NCBI GenBank assembly: GCA_905116865.2
Contig: CAJHNH020002004.1
Location: 17,501-81,500 of the forward strand
Length of the DNA: 64,000 bases
Direction: 5' to 3'
DNA from: Candidula unifasciata
Lineage: Eukaryota; Mollusca; Gastropoda; Stylommatophora; Geomitridae
Under the pieces are notes generated by a model. It saw only the letters and a program-made list of their open reading frames with translations, made no database searches and had not been told where the DNA came from. Each line of letters starts with the position of its first letter. Position 1 is the first letter of the stretch. This document shows positions 21,815-33,587 of the stretch, piece after piece. Both the position numbers and the translations under genes were made by a program.

Positions 21815-22040
21815 AGAGTTTCGAAAAAGACGAAGAAGACGGTGATGGAGGATGCAGTTTGTAGAAGGCGAGGCAGTGGTCGACCACCATGAAGATGGAT
21901 ACAGGACATTGAAGAAGCATTGGCATTGTAAGCACATGGGGCCGCAGAGCTGGCTAGGGAAAGGGATATTTTCAGGCGTGCCGTGAAGACAGCGACGTTC
22001 TGTAAAGGACTTGCTGATTGATGAGAGTTTCGACATGAGA
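21815..22040 (+). pseudogene. LINE 3' end
   Basis: Reads GRPPWRWIQDIEEALAL, AHGAAELARERDIFRRAVKT and ATFCKGLAD. The matching minus-strand copy at 34295-34560 reads GRRLRRWVQDTEKALA..ARER..SAVTRATFCKRPAG. Confidence 0.75.
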
Positions 22041-22189
22041 CATTTAAAGCCTCACAGTAAATAATAAAGCGACAACCAAACTACTAGAGGCTGTAATTGT
22101 GGTTCGCTTGACAGGTGAAATGGTAAAAAGATGTGCCAAAGAAGAAGTATTTTTTTAGTAGTTGTATCAGAAACAGGGGTAGATGAAGT

Positions 22190-22790
<601 letters not shown>

Positions 22791-23150
22791 CACACTTAGA
22801 AAATGTCCAGAAATATTTGTATTCAAGAACACGAATATCTTACCTTCAGCTGAGGCGCTATGCGAATTTCCAAATGATCTTAGAGGAAATTGGTTGTCTT
22901 CGAGGAAAGGCAACGTAACCTTCAGCTCGACTCGACTCTCTGGGTATCACCCTTGCAGATATCCCGCCTTGTGTCCGCCATCTTTGCCTGACAGTTGGGA
23001 ATGCTGGGATCATGTTGGGGAGCGTCACGTGATAAGGTCAGTTGTCTGTTGGTGACTTCATAAAATCAGCAATTTCAAATCTTCTTAAGCGTCCTTACAC
23101 GCATGTGACTTCAGTTTACACCTGGGTGGTTTATCTGTTACATAAGCCCT
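22791..23150. other. Intronic sequence, unrecognised
   Basis: No supported gene or repeat. Confidence 0.45.
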
Positions 23151-23156
23151 AATTAT

Positions 23157-23345
23157 AAGTAAACTAAAGAACCATTCTCCACGCCTTTATGCGTATTAGG
23201 CATATGGTGCTAGACCTATATTTTATAGACCATCGGCACTCGGTGTGTGATGTGCTCAAAATCACGCCTGTCGCCTCTACTTCCCACAAGTTCAACTGGT
23301 ACCAAATCAAGGCTGGGTCAACGAGGAAGTCAAATGTCATTATTG
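23157..23345 (-). repeat. SINE family 2 copy, head missing
   Basis: cattctccacgcctttatgc, ctagacctatatttt, ccatcggcactcggtgtgtg and the core complement. It lacks the tRNA head. Confidence 0.75.
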
Positions 23346-23639
23346 ATTTCTTTATAAACATTCGTTAGGTATAAAGTCTTGCCATGATGTATCAAGAATG
23401 CGTCTGGTACAGCCATTGTCGAAACTCTTATTCATTTTTTCTCCTTCTTGAGGAACTATAGAGTCTAGGTTTCGCTACCGTTTTGGAGCGTCCCCGTGTC
23501 AGTTTTAGTTTTATAATGAATAAATCAATTAATCAATTAATCAATTATTCAATCAAGAACTGACATCACAGCACTCAGGACATTCCTACACGGGCTTCTT
23601 CTCCTTCTTCAGTAGCCAAAGAAGAGTCTATATGCTAAT

Positions 23640-23910
23640 AGTACAAGCAAAAAGCACATGTTAAGTGATTTCCAAACAATCTTCACATGCGTGTTAATTA
23701 AAGTACATTCTAATTTTCGAGGGTACATAAATTATTAATCAAAGATATTCGCCACTTTAAGAAAACAGTAGCTGGGTAATTGTAAATTACAGAATCCTCA
23801 GGAAGTGGGAAGTTTTAAGCCAATGCAATGATTCATGTTGATCTGTACAGGTTTTCAAGATAGTTTTTGTGTGACGGCACATGGATTTTGAAACGCACTA
23901 TAGCTGTCAT
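23640..23910. repeat. Dispersed repeat shared with 17620-17910
   Basis: See the shared ctttaagaaaacag block. Diverged. Confidence 0.5.
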
Positions 23911-24439
23911 GAGTAACGTTCAGCGAGCGAGCAGCCTGTCATTGTTGGTCTCAGCACCTGGCCAGAGGGTTACCTGTCTCCTGTGCATGTTATGTTTAAA
24001 CAACAATATTTTTGTCGTAATTTTATTGTCAGAACTGTGCTTTAACGGTTTATTGATATGACGGAGGACAGCTGGTGGTTCGCTTGGAATATTTGTAAAT
24101 AATTATCATGGTTGTGATGTCAACTGTGCTGAATTTCCAGGATGTTTGCAGATAGTGAAATAAACACTTTAACTTACCTCAGAATTATTCAGTTGTAGAA
24201 CTGTAGTACAGACAGGTCCATGTGTAAGTTTCGGACCCAAACAAAGTGCCAACTGCCTTTTACAGCATGCTAAACAGCAAAGGGCATAGGCGAATAAGAC
24301 ACATATTGTTGCGTACATTTTGCGCCATCCTAAGGAAATCGTACAATACAAACTGGTTTTCTGATCCCTTGAAGACGTAGTTTGGCAAGGGTCCAAGGAT
24401 CCAGGACTCCATCGTGATAAAAATCTGAACATTTAGTTA

Positions 24440-24690
24440 GCTGCATCACTAGAGTATTTCCCGTGTGGATTCCGGGCACAATTTTTGGGGGAGGGGGTGT
24501 AAAAGAGAAATAGACCAACTGCCTCCCTATCAAGCATGTCGTAAAAGGTGACTAATTGGGAATTTTTCTACCGAAATCGGGGCGCATCTGCCTGACAGTC
24601 GAGAAACCAACAGTATGCAGACAGATATCTGTTGAACTGATGCGCAAGCAAAATTTAATTTGTGGAACAAGACTAAAGTCTAAAAGTGAA
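24440..24690. repeat. Dispersed repeat family 6 copy
   Basis: Carries catgtcgtaaaaggtgacta, aaatcggggcgcatctgcct and cagtatgcagacaga. Related blocks occur at 33790-34110, 40290-40510, 50650-51120 and 53260-53500. All seem to be fragments of one longer element. Confidence 0.55.
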
Positions 24691-24829
24691 TAAACAACCA
24701 GAACTTTCCGCCAGAGTTTCCAGTGAGTGAATAGTAAGAAAAAAAAACTCAGACCGTTCCTTTGGCAGGGCTAATAATATGCGACAATGGCACTGTGAAA
24801 TTGTATAATCGTTTCTTTATTATTTTTAG

Positions 24830-24933
24830 AACAGATAAATTCCAGGACAGTGGATCGTCGGGTCGTGTGTACGCGTGTCTGTACTTGTACAAGGTGAGCA
24901 GTCAGAAGTACTTGGTCTACCAGGGACCCAAAG
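24830..24933 (+). CDS. Exon 7: module A, segment 1
   Basis: Acceptor tttattatttttag, donor AAAG|gtgagt; phase 2 in, phase 1 out. The core GRVYACLYLYKVSSQKYLVY lines up with exon 13 (HVYVCLDMAVDFSHFKVVYY), the same segment of module B. One cysteine each, 104 versus 107 nt, same phases. The alternating hydrophobic pattern suggests beta strands. An internal AAG|gtgagc at 24893 could act as a cryptic donor but would shift frame and hit a stop in exon 8. Confidence 0.85.
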
Positions 24934-25535
24934 GTGAGTGTTCGACACGTGAGTTCCTGGTCAAGTGGAAGCCTAGATATGAACTCCTACTTTACTGCCA
25001 GTCTAGGTGTCAATACTTAATATACCAACTTCGAAGGCGTTAATTCTTGGTTTACTCGAAACCATGACCATATGTCTTTCCTGTTTTTACGCTTTGCTCT
25101 GTTGCAAGCCGTGTCTTTGTTAATATTAGTAATTATTTTGCACAGAAAAGAACGCCAGAACGTGGTGACTTAGGCACCTAGACCCCCCCCCCCCCCCACA
25201 CACACACACAATGGGGATAAGAGGGGCTGTCCTTCCCCCTCACCCACCCCCCCCCCCCCCAACCCCTTGATAAATTTAGGGGAGGAAAATATTATTTGCG
25301 GGAGGATATTAAAGAAGGTGTTAGACTGTTTGATATCATGGTATGAAAATACCCCTGTCTTTAAAATGATTAATAGTGTTCCAGACAGAATAATAAGTGC
25401 ATACATGGATTATGAAAAATAAACTGGGGGGAAAAACTGGGTTTTGTGAAACACAGTTAAATTTATGTATATATATTGAAAACACGATCAGCTTTTATAA
25501 CGCCTTCAAATTAAACTTCTTTTCTGTTGGCATAG
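24934..25535. other. Intron 7
   Basis: C runs at 25183-25197 and 25247-25260. No gene. It ends in a good pyrimidine tract (ttcttttctgttggcatag). Confidence 0.7.
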
Positions 25536-25670
25536 TTGAGAAGGGGTCACCGTTTTACGATTACGTCAGATCGGTCAGCGATAGAAGCCCAGAATTGTAT
25601 GTGCCAGACCTCTGTGACCTCCAGACACACTCACTTCCGGCATCCCGGAGTAATCTACTTCTAAAAGCAG
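25536..25670 (+). CDS. Exon 8: module A, segment 2
   Basis: Donor GCAG|gttaaa (weak), phase 1-1, 135 nt. The product contains GSPFYDYVRSVSDRSPELYV, PDLCDLQTHSLPASRSNLLL and KA. One cysteine, as in its counterpart exon 14 (129 nt, phase 1-1). It follows exon 7 in frame through a Val codon. Confidence 0.82.
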
Positions 25671-25799
25671 GTTAAATTTTTTTTTTTTTTTACGTTTCCT
25701 GTGCCTCTATCACGTGTGTTTACCTTGTACACGCCTTATATCAATGTATGTCCACTCTATTTTAAATTAGTGTTTAGTATTATGTTCTAGGAAACAAAC

Positions 25800-26020
25800 A
25801 TTCAGTGCAATTTCATATGAAATGGTTTGGTCATGTATGCTCATTGACAAAGACAGCCACCCAGCAGAAGCACTGGGGGTCAAATAACAAGTAAAAAGAC
25901 CACTGAAATGTCCAGCTATTAAACTGGCGTATCATAAAGAGTCAGGAGCCAACATCATAGAACTTCAGTCAATTCCATAAGAGTTCCATCCCAATTTAAA
26001 TCAGCAAGTATAGAACGCAC
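25800..26020 (+). pseudogene. LINE C-terminal fragment
   Basis: Starts MKWFGHVCSLTKTATQQKHW, which mirrors the conserved (M)KWFGH(LV)MR start of ORF2 C-termini (compare 48430). Quickly lost in stops. Confidence 0.5.
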
Positions 26021-26244
26021 TAAGAGAGGATGATGACGTTAGGTATTATTGCAGTACCGACACCGACAGACAGGAAATTAGGTACCATCCGTGTGTCTTC
26101 AATATCCAACAGTAGACAAGCAGAAGCAAGCCTGGTGACCGATGTGACACTAACTGTCAGATTGCTGCCTTTTGTATGCACACAAAAGACTAAACAAACC
26201 CCATGATAACAGTACAGTGATATGTTCACGCCTAGCGACACATC

Positions 26245-26505
26245 GGACATATAGTAAGTATAGTAAAAGATCCTTTTCCGCGCTTTTAGACGTACTGGGC
26301 ACATATGGCTAGACCTGTATGTTGTAGACCAATCAGCAGTCGGGGAGTAATGTCAGCATCCTGCCAGTTGTCTTTACTTCCTAGGACTTTAACTGGTACA
26401 CATTTAAGGTTGGGTCGACCTGAGAGTCAATATCATTTTTGAAGACTATAGAAAAGATCGGAATCGAACCCGCTACCTTTGGGTCGCCAGTGAGCGTCTA
26501 TTTTT
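26245..26505 (-). repeat. SINE family 2 copy
   Basis: Minus strand head (complement of gatcggaatcgaacccgcta), core and tail gatccttttccgcgctttta. A long T run follows at 26501-26520. Confidence 0.8.
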
Positions 26506-26907
26506 TTTTTTTTTTTTTTTTAGTTTATTATTTTTATTTTATAAACCTAGATGCACATGATTAATATTGTTAATCTTTAGTCAAAGTTCAAATATCACGA
26601 CAGACGGGTGGCCTCAAACTCTTCCGTTCCTGACAAGTAAACATGTATAAGGCCGCTGTCAGATGTACCAACACTAACGGTCACACACCAGAATTGCAGC
26701 TCGCTGTTGACGTAAACGGTCAATAATAACAACTGGCATTGATAATATGATCAAGAGGATGGGTGTCTTTATTTCTTAGGGCAATTCCTAGTACATATTT
26801 TACGCTGAATCGACCTGGGAACCAAATTCAATTATGAAAATACTTTCTTATCCATTTGCCAGAACACTTGTTGATTTCTAAATGCCCTCTGTGAATTATC
26901 ATGCCAG

Positions 26908-27060
26908 ATTCCATCAACTCGACCAGATCCACATGTTCCCCTGAGCTGCTTGGCGTCTTCCAAGTATCCGGCCAGTGTCAGGCAACCATGGATGTCTGCA
27001 GTGACAGGAAGGATGTTCGCTTACACAACTCAACCTGCACACCGCCCCTCTTTTATTCAG
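26908..27060 (+). CDS. Exon 9: module A, segment 3 (four cysteines)
   Basis: Acceptor ttatcatgccag, donor TCAG|gtaatc; phase 1-1, 153 nt. The product includes STCSPELLGVFQVSGQCQAT, MDVCSDRKDVRLHNSTC and TPPLFYS. Four cysteines and a C-x-x-x-L-x-G-V motif match exon 15 ([12 protein letters not shown], four cysteines, 159 nt, same phase). Sequons NST occur twice. The C-P-x-L-x-G start resembles what I remember of DUF7043-type domains. That is a recollection only. Confidence 0.87.
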
Positions 27061-27164
27061 GTAATCTGTTACGATTTATGAGTTATGAGTTATATTATCC
27101 TCACTGCACTCCGGACACATCCATAGGCGCTCAGATTTCCCTCTCAACATATTCATCAGCTACA

Positions 27165-27480
27165 TGCGGTTAATAGTACCAGTCCTATGTTGGTTAACAA
27201 GACTTCGTGTGCGTCCAGTCTGCTTCTCGTGCTTGGCTGTGCCGATCTTTATTCCCAGTTCGCGTATTCTTAGCAGTGATGTGGACACGTTGCTTCCAAA
27301 ATCCTCAGAGCGCCCTATGTCTCTCAGGACAATGACAATGTCTGCGTGATCCATGGGCCGGAGATCTTCAATTAATGCAGCACCTGTCAGTCTATCAGCT
27401 CTCTCATTACCAACAAAGCCTGCATGCCCTGGGACGAATACGAAAGTTACTAACTGCACACACAGGAGAATTTTGCATCA
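27165..27480 (-). pseudogene. LINE RNase H domain fragment
   Basis: The minus strand reads TFVFVPGHAGFVGNERADRL, the V-x-GHAG-x-x-GNE-x-AD signature of retrotransposon RNase H, then MDHADIVIVLRDIGRSEDFG and ...RTRSLVNQHRTGTINR. A second copy of the same segment is at 59215-59580. Confidence 0.85.
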
Positions 27481-27689
27481 GGTATCTACAATATTACCTT
27501 GACCCCTTTCAGTCTTTCCAGGTATATTATTTTGTGCTGTAGAGAGGTATGGGAATCACAGCCCATGGCGTTGGCGAGAGTGACGAGTAAGCTCTCTCTA
27601 CGTTGAGAAAACTCTTCCACAATCAGAACATGGAATTTCAGGACCCTTATTGCCACCACATATATTTCATCATCATCATCATCATAAAC

Positions 27690-27930
27690 CACTTTTGCCG
27701 TTAAGAGCCGTGGGGAGGAATAATTTGCGATCTAATGTACGTTGGCTGTCACTGGCTATTGTCATGCCGTAAAGGCGTAGAGTGTCTTTAATGTTGTCGA
27801 TTCATGTTTTTCGCGGCCGTCCTCTTGCTCTTGTAGATGATCTTCTGACATGTAGTGCTTGTGATGGTATTTGATCTTGCGGCATTCTAACAAGATGGCC
27901 AAACCACTTGATCTGCTGTTTCTCGATGAA
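27690..27930 (-). pseudogene. LINE C-terminal fragment, minus strand
   Basis: The complement gives FIEKQQIKWFGHLVRMPQDQ-like text (ending near 27925) and TRARGRPRKT-like text. These are the usual C-terminal ORF2 words. Several stops. Confidence 0.6.
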
Positions 27931-28179
27931 TCTAGTACAAATGTATTTTAGTGTGTTTTTATCAGACGTTCATCGCTCAACTTTACTGCAATCATTTTTT
28001 TCTCAACCCTTTATTCCAATTCCGTTCTTGATTTTGTCCCTTCCAAGAAACCCGGTTCCATGGCATTTTGTTCCCACAAATCTACCTCAGTATCTGTATC
28101 ATTCATGTCCCACTTGCGCACATTTTTATATCACAGTAGAGGTTGTCTCAGTATCTCTGTCTACAGTCTACGCATGTGG

Positions 28180-28430
28180 TATTTACTCATTTAGGCGTGC
28201 AGTGGATCATCTGCTTCTTATTTCTTGGAGCGATAAACATTCAATTATAGATTCATTGAAGAACATCGTGATAACTGGAAAGATAAGTGGAAATAGGGGT
28301 AGAGGCAGACCAAGAGAAATGATTCTGGATGGGCTGAAACGATGGCATGAGAGGAAATCATGAAGAGTTATGTTTCAGGGAACCAGAGATCGTGATCTGT
28401 GGAGAAGCATGAGCGCCCATGATGATTATA
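28180..28430 (+). pseudogene. LINE C-terminal fragment, plus strand
   Basis: Reads DSLKNIVITGKISGNRGRGR, PREMILDGLKRWHERKS and then RDRDLWRSMSAHD in another frame. The same words occur at 57230-57460. Confidence 0.75.
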
Positions 28431-28432
28431 GT

Positions 28433-28433
<1 letters not shown>

Positions 28434-28523
<90 letters not shown>
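28434..28523. repeat. TA then CA microsatellite
   Basis: About 33 TA units followed by 12 CA units. Confidence 0.97.
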
Positions 28524-28524
<1 letters not shown>

Positions 28525-28765
28525 GATCGTCGACTCTGTGTCTAAGTCGATGAGAACGCTTCGTAATGCTGAAATGCCGGGTTCGATCCCAGCTGCGGGC
28601 CATGCGCCTTGCGTTGGTTTCGACAGTGGTATCAAGAAAGCCGACCGTCCAGTAAGTAATGGCAAACTACTGGACGTAAATTTGTTTAGAGAAACCACAC
28701 AACAACCAGGGGCTGCTGGATTTGGTTCTGCAACGTCCTGTGAAGTATACGCAAATAACTATGGA
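28524..28765 (+). repeat. SINE family 3 copy, full length
   Basis: Head gaacgcttcgtaatgctgaa with gggttcgatcccagctgcgg, body ggtttcgacagtggtatcaa and tail tgcaacgtcctgtgaagtat. It directly follows the microsatellite and lies about 150 bp before exon 10. Confidence 0.9.
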
Positions 28766-28915
28766 CATATACGATCATACCATGTTTAACGGTTATAATA
28801 CAATTATAATGGCTGTGTGAAATGTGAGTATTTGGTAGGGCTGAATGTAAGACAGGCCTCTGTGCCTAGTATGTGACTCCTTTGAAAGTGAAGTACGTTC
28901 GTTCGTTCTTCCCAG

Positions 28916-29031
28916 CGCTTGGAGAACTCTCCTGTCTGTACAGTCTGGCCTCGGGGGTAACAACTTACGTGACTCTCTACAACCACGACCCAGTTGTTGA
29001 CGGAAACACTACATTCACGTTTGTCTGTTTG
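28916..29031 (+). CDS. Exon 10: module A, segment 4
   Basis: Acceptor gttcgttcttcccag, donor TTG|gtaagt; phase 1 in, phase 0 out, 116 nt, identical in length and phase to exon 16. The product is LGELSCLYSLASGVTTYVTL then YNHDPVVDGNTTFTFVCL. It has two cysteines bracketing beta-like strands, and the motif C-x(8)-G-x-T-x-[YF]-VTL is shared with exon 16. Sequon NTT. Closely resembles a small beta-sandwich segment. Confidence 0.9.
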
Positions 29032-29179
29032 GTAAGTTGGTGAACGTATATAATTTTCTTATTAAAACCACACTGTGCGCTTGTTTGTAGGACATCTTGA
29101 ATAATAGCAGTAGTCTCGTACAGACCATTCTTTGTTTGATGATTTGTCAACATTTTGTTCATTTTGTTAAGGATCCTCT

Positions 29180-29206
29180 CCCCCCCCCCCCCCCCCCCCC
29201 CCCCCC
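29180..29206. repeat. Poly-C run, 27 bases
   Basis: Uninterrupted C tract in intron 10. Potential i-motif or G-quadruplex and an assembly risk. Confidence 0.95.
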
Positions 29207-29524
29207 AATCCCACTTCTTGTTTCTTTACGGCTGTTGTTGTTGTTGTTGTTGCGGGGTTGTTTGGGGATGGTCCTTAATCTACTGTCCTAATCTGTAGAT
29301 CTTTTATCTTCGACTGTAATGGGTTTGGTATGTGTGTAGAGATTGAGTTATATTGTTACATACTTCAAAATTATGTAGTAATGCACTTGACAAGATACTG
29401 GTACTTCTGCCTGGCACTATATTGCGCTAATATGTTATGTTTTTTGAGAAAAGTTTGATATTGTTGTCAAAAATCTTTTACTAGAAATATTATTGAACAT
29501 TTCTAGCTAAATGTTCTTTATATG

Positions 29525-29720
29525 CAATAAACAAACAGACAATGTATTGACAGGCACTCGTAGAAGGAAACGGAAAGACAACAGGATACACAAAACAACA
29601 TAAAAATCGAAAGCTATAGTTACCGTGCCGGAAATCCAGCCTGTCACCTACAAATGGTTGTGTGCCCTCGCCATGGAAGCAAATTTACTAAAAACATGTC
29701 CAAGAATTGGATATGATTTC
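29525..29720 (-). repeat. SINE family 5 copy
   Basis: gacaggcactcgtagaagga, aaaatcgaaagctatagtta and the head complement ccggaaatccagcctgtcac. It ends about 60 bp before exon 11. Confidence 0.75.
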
Positions 29721-29780
29721 GTTGTTGTACCTTCTCAGCTATTGTGTAATACACTATTACGATCTTGACTTACACTACAG

Positions 29781-29880
29781 GCGGTCACACAAACAAACGG
29801 CCGAATACTCATCAGTCAAAACCCCCGTGACTGCAAGGAGTTGACCACACATAGGACTGACTTCACACTAGAGGCCAAAG
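29781..29880 (+). CDS. Exon 11: module A, segment 5
   Basis: Acceptor gacttacactacag, donor AAAG|gtcagt; phase 0 in, phase 1 out, 100 nt. The product is AVTQTNGRILISQNPRDCKE then LTTHRTDFTLEAK, with one cysteine. The counterpart exon 17 (115 nt, 0-1) also has one cysteine. It closes module A and joins exon 12 with a Glu codon. Confidence 0.86.
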
Positions 29881-29881
29881 G

Positions 29882-30055
29882 TCAGTAAATTTAACATGTT
29901 ACTGAACCCATTCATTACATCTAATATCAAGAGACTTAGAAACCAAAAGATCTTCACATAAGTCAGGCCCATGTGACACTGAGGCTGATTTCCTTCTTTT
30001 GCTCCCCATGACCAATTGTTTATTTGCCCTAACCCACTCCTACCACGTAGTCAAA
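29882..30055. other. Intron 11 start, unrecognised
   Basis: No feature seen before the microsatellite. Confidence 0.5.
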
Positions 30056-30056
30056 G

Positions 30057-30134
<78 letters not shown>
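30056..30134. repeat. TA then TG microsatellite
   Basis: About 14 TA and 24 TG units. Confidence 0.97.
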
Positions 30135-30137
<3 letters not shown>

Positions 30138-30138
<1 letters not shown>

Positions 30139-30240
30139 GCGGCGTCCGTGGCTTAGGCGTTGCAACTCCGACTCGTAATTCCAACGCACCGTAATCCAAA
30201 CCCACTGATGGCTGCGGGGAAATAACTTCTAACTCGACTC
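30138..30240 (+). repeat. SINE family 1 head
   Basis: gcggcgtccgtggcttaggc, then cgactcgtaattccaacgca and aacccactgatggctgcggg, the same tRNA-like head as 33036 and 54495. The body is absent. Confidence 0.75.
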
Positions 30241-30282
30241 AGTCTGCAAAACATTTGTGTTTAGCTTTATATGCTCTATAGG

Positions 30283-30565
30283 AAGCCCCCGTGGTCTAGC
30301 ACTAGACGCTCGCCTGAGGATCGGAAGGTCGTGGGTTCGGTTCCAGACGAGGGCCGGAATTATTTTCAAAAATGACCTTGGCTGCCAGGTTGACCCAGCC
30401 ATGAGAGGTTACCAGGTACAGTCCTGGGAAGTAAAGGCGGCCGAAGTAATGCTGACCACATCGCCCACTAAGTGTCGTTTGGTCTATGAAATATAGGTCT
30501 AGCCCTATATACCCAATGCGCCTGCCGGGCGTGGCAGAGGGTCCTTTACTTTACTTCATACTCTC
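30283..30565 (+). repeat. SINE family 2 copy, full length
   Basis: Head ccccgtggtctagcactaga (A box) with gggttcggttccagacgagg (B box), core aagtaaaggcggccgaagta and tail gagggtcctttactttac. Best-preserved family 2 copy here. Confidence 0.9.
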
Positions 30566-30699
30566 GATACGCCAGTGGCGACAGAAAACGTCTTCTGTGT
30601 TAGTTACTTGTTACAATAAATTAGCACAGGCTATTGGAAGTTACAGTGGCTCCAAGAATGACAGCCAGTTAAATCTGCAAGGCATTGTACAACGAATGT

Positions 30700-30965
30700 C
30701 TACCACCATGATGATGATAATGGTGTTGATGACGGTGATAATGATGTTATTGATGATGTTAATGATGTTAATGATGGTGATGATTATGATGATGATGATG
30801 TTGATGACGGTTTGATGATAATGATGTTGATGATGATGATGAAGTTGATGAGGATTTTGAAGATTTGACGATGATGCTAATGATAATGGTAATGATGGTG
30901 ATGATGATGATGATGATGAAGTTAATGAGGATTATGAAGTGATGATGATGATGACGATGAGTACT
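30700..30965. repeat. GAT-rich degenerate microsatellite
   Basis: Imperfect gatgatgat with gtt and gac variants. The small ORFs over it are artefacts. Confidence 0.9.
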
Positions 30966-31149
30966 TAAATTGTATTTGCTCGTACATGCTTCAGCTAATA
31001 GCCGAACATATACGTCAAGTTTTCATTTCATTTCATTTCAGATTCGTGCCGTAAGTAGTTTCATGAAACCAGTCACGTGAGTCACCACCTGTAGAATGAT
31101 TCGCTTGTGCAGAAGTTGGAACTTTAGCTAACTCAGCCTTAAAAAAAAT

Positions 31150-31400
31150 ATGCACTTTATCATCATCATCACTTTCTTCTTCTTCTTATTCAGCATTCTT
31201 AGCCCCTGAGGTTCACTGCTGCAGATATCACCCGCCTCCACTCATCTCTCTGGTTGGCCTTCTCTTTCCAGTTGGTAATACCAAGTGTTTGTTAGTCTGT
31301 CTGGACATTGTCTCCATCGTCTTTTTGGTCTGCCTCGTGGTCTACGACCATTTATCTACACTGAGTATACAGTTTTTTACCCCTCTGTCATATGACATTC
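31150..31400 (-). pseudogene. LINE fragment, minus strand (tentative)
   Basis: The complement contains a GRRPRGRPKRRWRQCPDRLT-like reading with frameshifts (complement of ctccatcgtctttttggtct gcctcgtgg), matching LINE C-termini. Confidence 0.45.
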
Positions 31401-32840
31401 TTTAAGTATACCCCAGTAATTTCAACATATTAGCTCTCATGATGCCAATGATCGATAATGATTTAAACAGATTATTAATTAATTTAGTTGTTGCTTCCAA
31501 CTCTCCATTTCCCGCTGCTTGATCTTTTATGGGTCCGAAGATTTTTTTTTTTTCATTTGTGGGGAATGGGGGAGGGGAAGAGGGGTATTTTTTCAATACC
31601 TCTATTTATTTTCGCAATTTTTCCAGAGCCTCTGTATTTTATTGGTTTTGTTTTTATACAGAAGACTCATTCTTCTGTGTATCCACATTTGCAGAAACAT
31701 TTCGATTTTCTAGTTCCAATCAGGAAGAGAAAAAAGCGACAAAACGTTGGATGAAATTTTATATTGATACATTTCTAGAGTTTATGTTGGTGTGAACGTT
31801 TGCTCTCTGTGATGTGCGACTGCTTGCTGAGAAGCGTAGGTTCCCATTGAATTGTGTGATCGGGTAAAATAAAATCCGGCATCAGATAAATTACAATGCC
31901 CAGCCAAGTGTGGCAGAACAGTATGAACTTCAATGCTTCCAAACGGCAATTGAACGATGAACGCTATGAGAATCGGTATAATTGGTGTATTTGCTGACAA
32001 CTTGATCAATGCGAAAAAGTGCAATATTAGGAATTGTGGTGAAGACTCACCCAAACACGCCAGCACAAGCTACAGCACGCACACCATTAAATACTTCGAA
32101 TGACATCTTCAATTCAAACGACAGGTCAACAGCCCGACCTTGAAAGTCCGGACGGTCACATCGATCTCCTCTTCTGCAGTCTGAACAGGGCAATGTCCCT
32201 CTTTAATGATTCGGCCTGGAGAATCCCTCCTTAAATTTTACCGGCTTCTTGCCGAGTGCAATAGACAATGTACCAGCTTTCCGCTGAGGTTCCTAGTGGA
32301 GTCCCGGGGTAGAGCGTCCACAAGGATCCACTGAGACACGACCACACGCCTGTCTCCTTTAGACTGCATACATCGAATGCTTAGACAACAATTCCTTAAC
32401 AGCATTACGTATTGTTTTGACGTCCTATTTGCTCACTCGGTACTGGAGCGTTCTAGTTCATATCCGCACGCGACACTCTTCTTGTTTGTTGTTGTTGTTT
32501 TTTTTTTTCCCAGTTTATTTCCTTCACTGGAGCATGGGTCCACAGACAGCTTACACCTAGACGTCATATTCTTTGTAATCCCATCCAGCTTATCTCCTGT
32601 TCTCCCCATCTCTTCATCCACACTCTTTAGTTTCCTTTTCTATTTTTTTTCGTCTGCTTTTAGTCTGTTCCCCTGCTGCTCGAGAGCAAAATGCATTCTA
32701 GTTATATTTTTTCAGGTTTTCTCAAAGTGTGTTTTTAGCAAAGCCAGCGTCTTTAATTCCCCTTCTTATTCCCTGGTGTTAGTTCTTCCTAAAGCTCTGT
32801 TTGAATTACTTCTGATATACCTGCCAAAACAGCTCTCACA
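31401..32840. other. Intron 11, middle, unrecognised
   Basis: About 1.4 kb with only splice-unframed ORFs, the longest 178 codons (32377-32913), which is Phe/Ser/Leu-rich from T-rich sequence and runs into a LINE tail. I do not support a gene here. Confidence 0.5.
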
Positions 32841-32849
32841 TAGACACCA

Positions 32850-33030
32850 GAGGGAAAGAAAAAACAGGGGAGTCCAAAAACAACATGGAGACGAACGATG
32901 GAAAGTGACCTGAGTGCGGCATCTTTGACATGGAAAACTGCGCTGAAGATTGCACAGGACAGGAAAGCATGGAAAGACCTCTCTGAAGCCTCATGTGCCA
33001 CTAGGCATCACGAGAACTGATGGTGATGAA
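32850..33030 (+). pseudogene. LINE 3' end
   Basis: Frame-mixed GRPKTTWRRTMESDLSAASL, TWKTALKIAQDRKAWKDLSE and ASCATRHHEN, then a stop and TGATGATGA. This is the canonical end of an ORF2. Confidence 0.75.
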
Positions 33031-33035
33031 AGCTC

Positions 33036-33325
33036 TGTTTGCGGCGTCCGTGGCTATGACGTTGCGAGTCCGACTCGTTAACCAACCTACCGCGATCGAA
33101 ACCCACTGCGGGCTGCGTGGATTTTTATCGTGGTATGGGACGTCGCAGGTCGACCCAGCCTAAAATGGGTACCAGGATGGCTATCCTGGGGAAGTAGAGA
33201 CGGGCCGGCGTAATGCTGACCACATTACCAACCGAGTGCCGATTGGTCTGTAAAAATATGGGCACTCTTTCCATATGCCCGATGCACCTTAAGGCGTGAA
33301 AAGGGATCTTCACTTTTACTTTTTC
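33036..33325 (+). repeat. SINE family 1 copy, full length
   Basis: Head gcggcgtccgtggctatgac, B box gatcgaaacccac, core cgtcgcaggtcgacccagcc, gtaatgctgaccacattacc and tail ttaaggcgtgaaaagggatc. It ends about 60 bp before exon 12. Confidence 0.9.
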
Positions 33326-33387
33326 ACTAAAGCTCTGTTTAAGTGACTATATCATACCATTTAAAACCTTCTCCTATCGTCTTCCAG

Positions 33388-33571
33388 AATATTCTTGCAA
33401 ATTCTCCTCCACGCTGGTGGGCTCCTGGATCAGCAGTAGAAAGGGACCTGTGGTTATATCTGAGGATCTGATGTCTGGATTCGAACCCAAAGGAGAGAAC
33501 TGCACGACCTGCTCGAATTTACCCACTGAGTTCAGATGTTACATGCGATCTGGGATGAAGTATTTGTTGAG
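33388..33571 (+). CDS. Exon 12: inter-module linker domain (four cysteines)
   Basis: Acceptor ctatcgtcttccag, donor TTGAG|gtatgt; phase 1 in, phase 2 out, 184 nt. The product runs YSCKFSSTLVGSWISSRKGP, then a Gly/Glu segment with ENCTTC, then LPTEFRCYMRSGMKYLL. The C-x-F...L-x-G-x-W start and four cysteines recall the DUF7044-like domain of invertebrate orphan membrane proteins (memory only). Exon 6 has the equivalent place and phase before module A but lacks this domain. Confidence 0.88.
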
Positions 33572-33587
33572 GTATGTTTCAAATGTC

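Noticed and set aside
30283..30360. tRNA genes at this and similar heads (20937, 28540, 33036, 58200)
   Set aside because: A- and B-box-like blocks are present, but each continues into a repeated SINE body, and clean acceptor stems are lacking.
32377..32913. 178-codon ORF rich in Phe, Ser and Leu
   Set aside because: T-rich sequence, no splice context or known motif; the end reads into a LINE tail.
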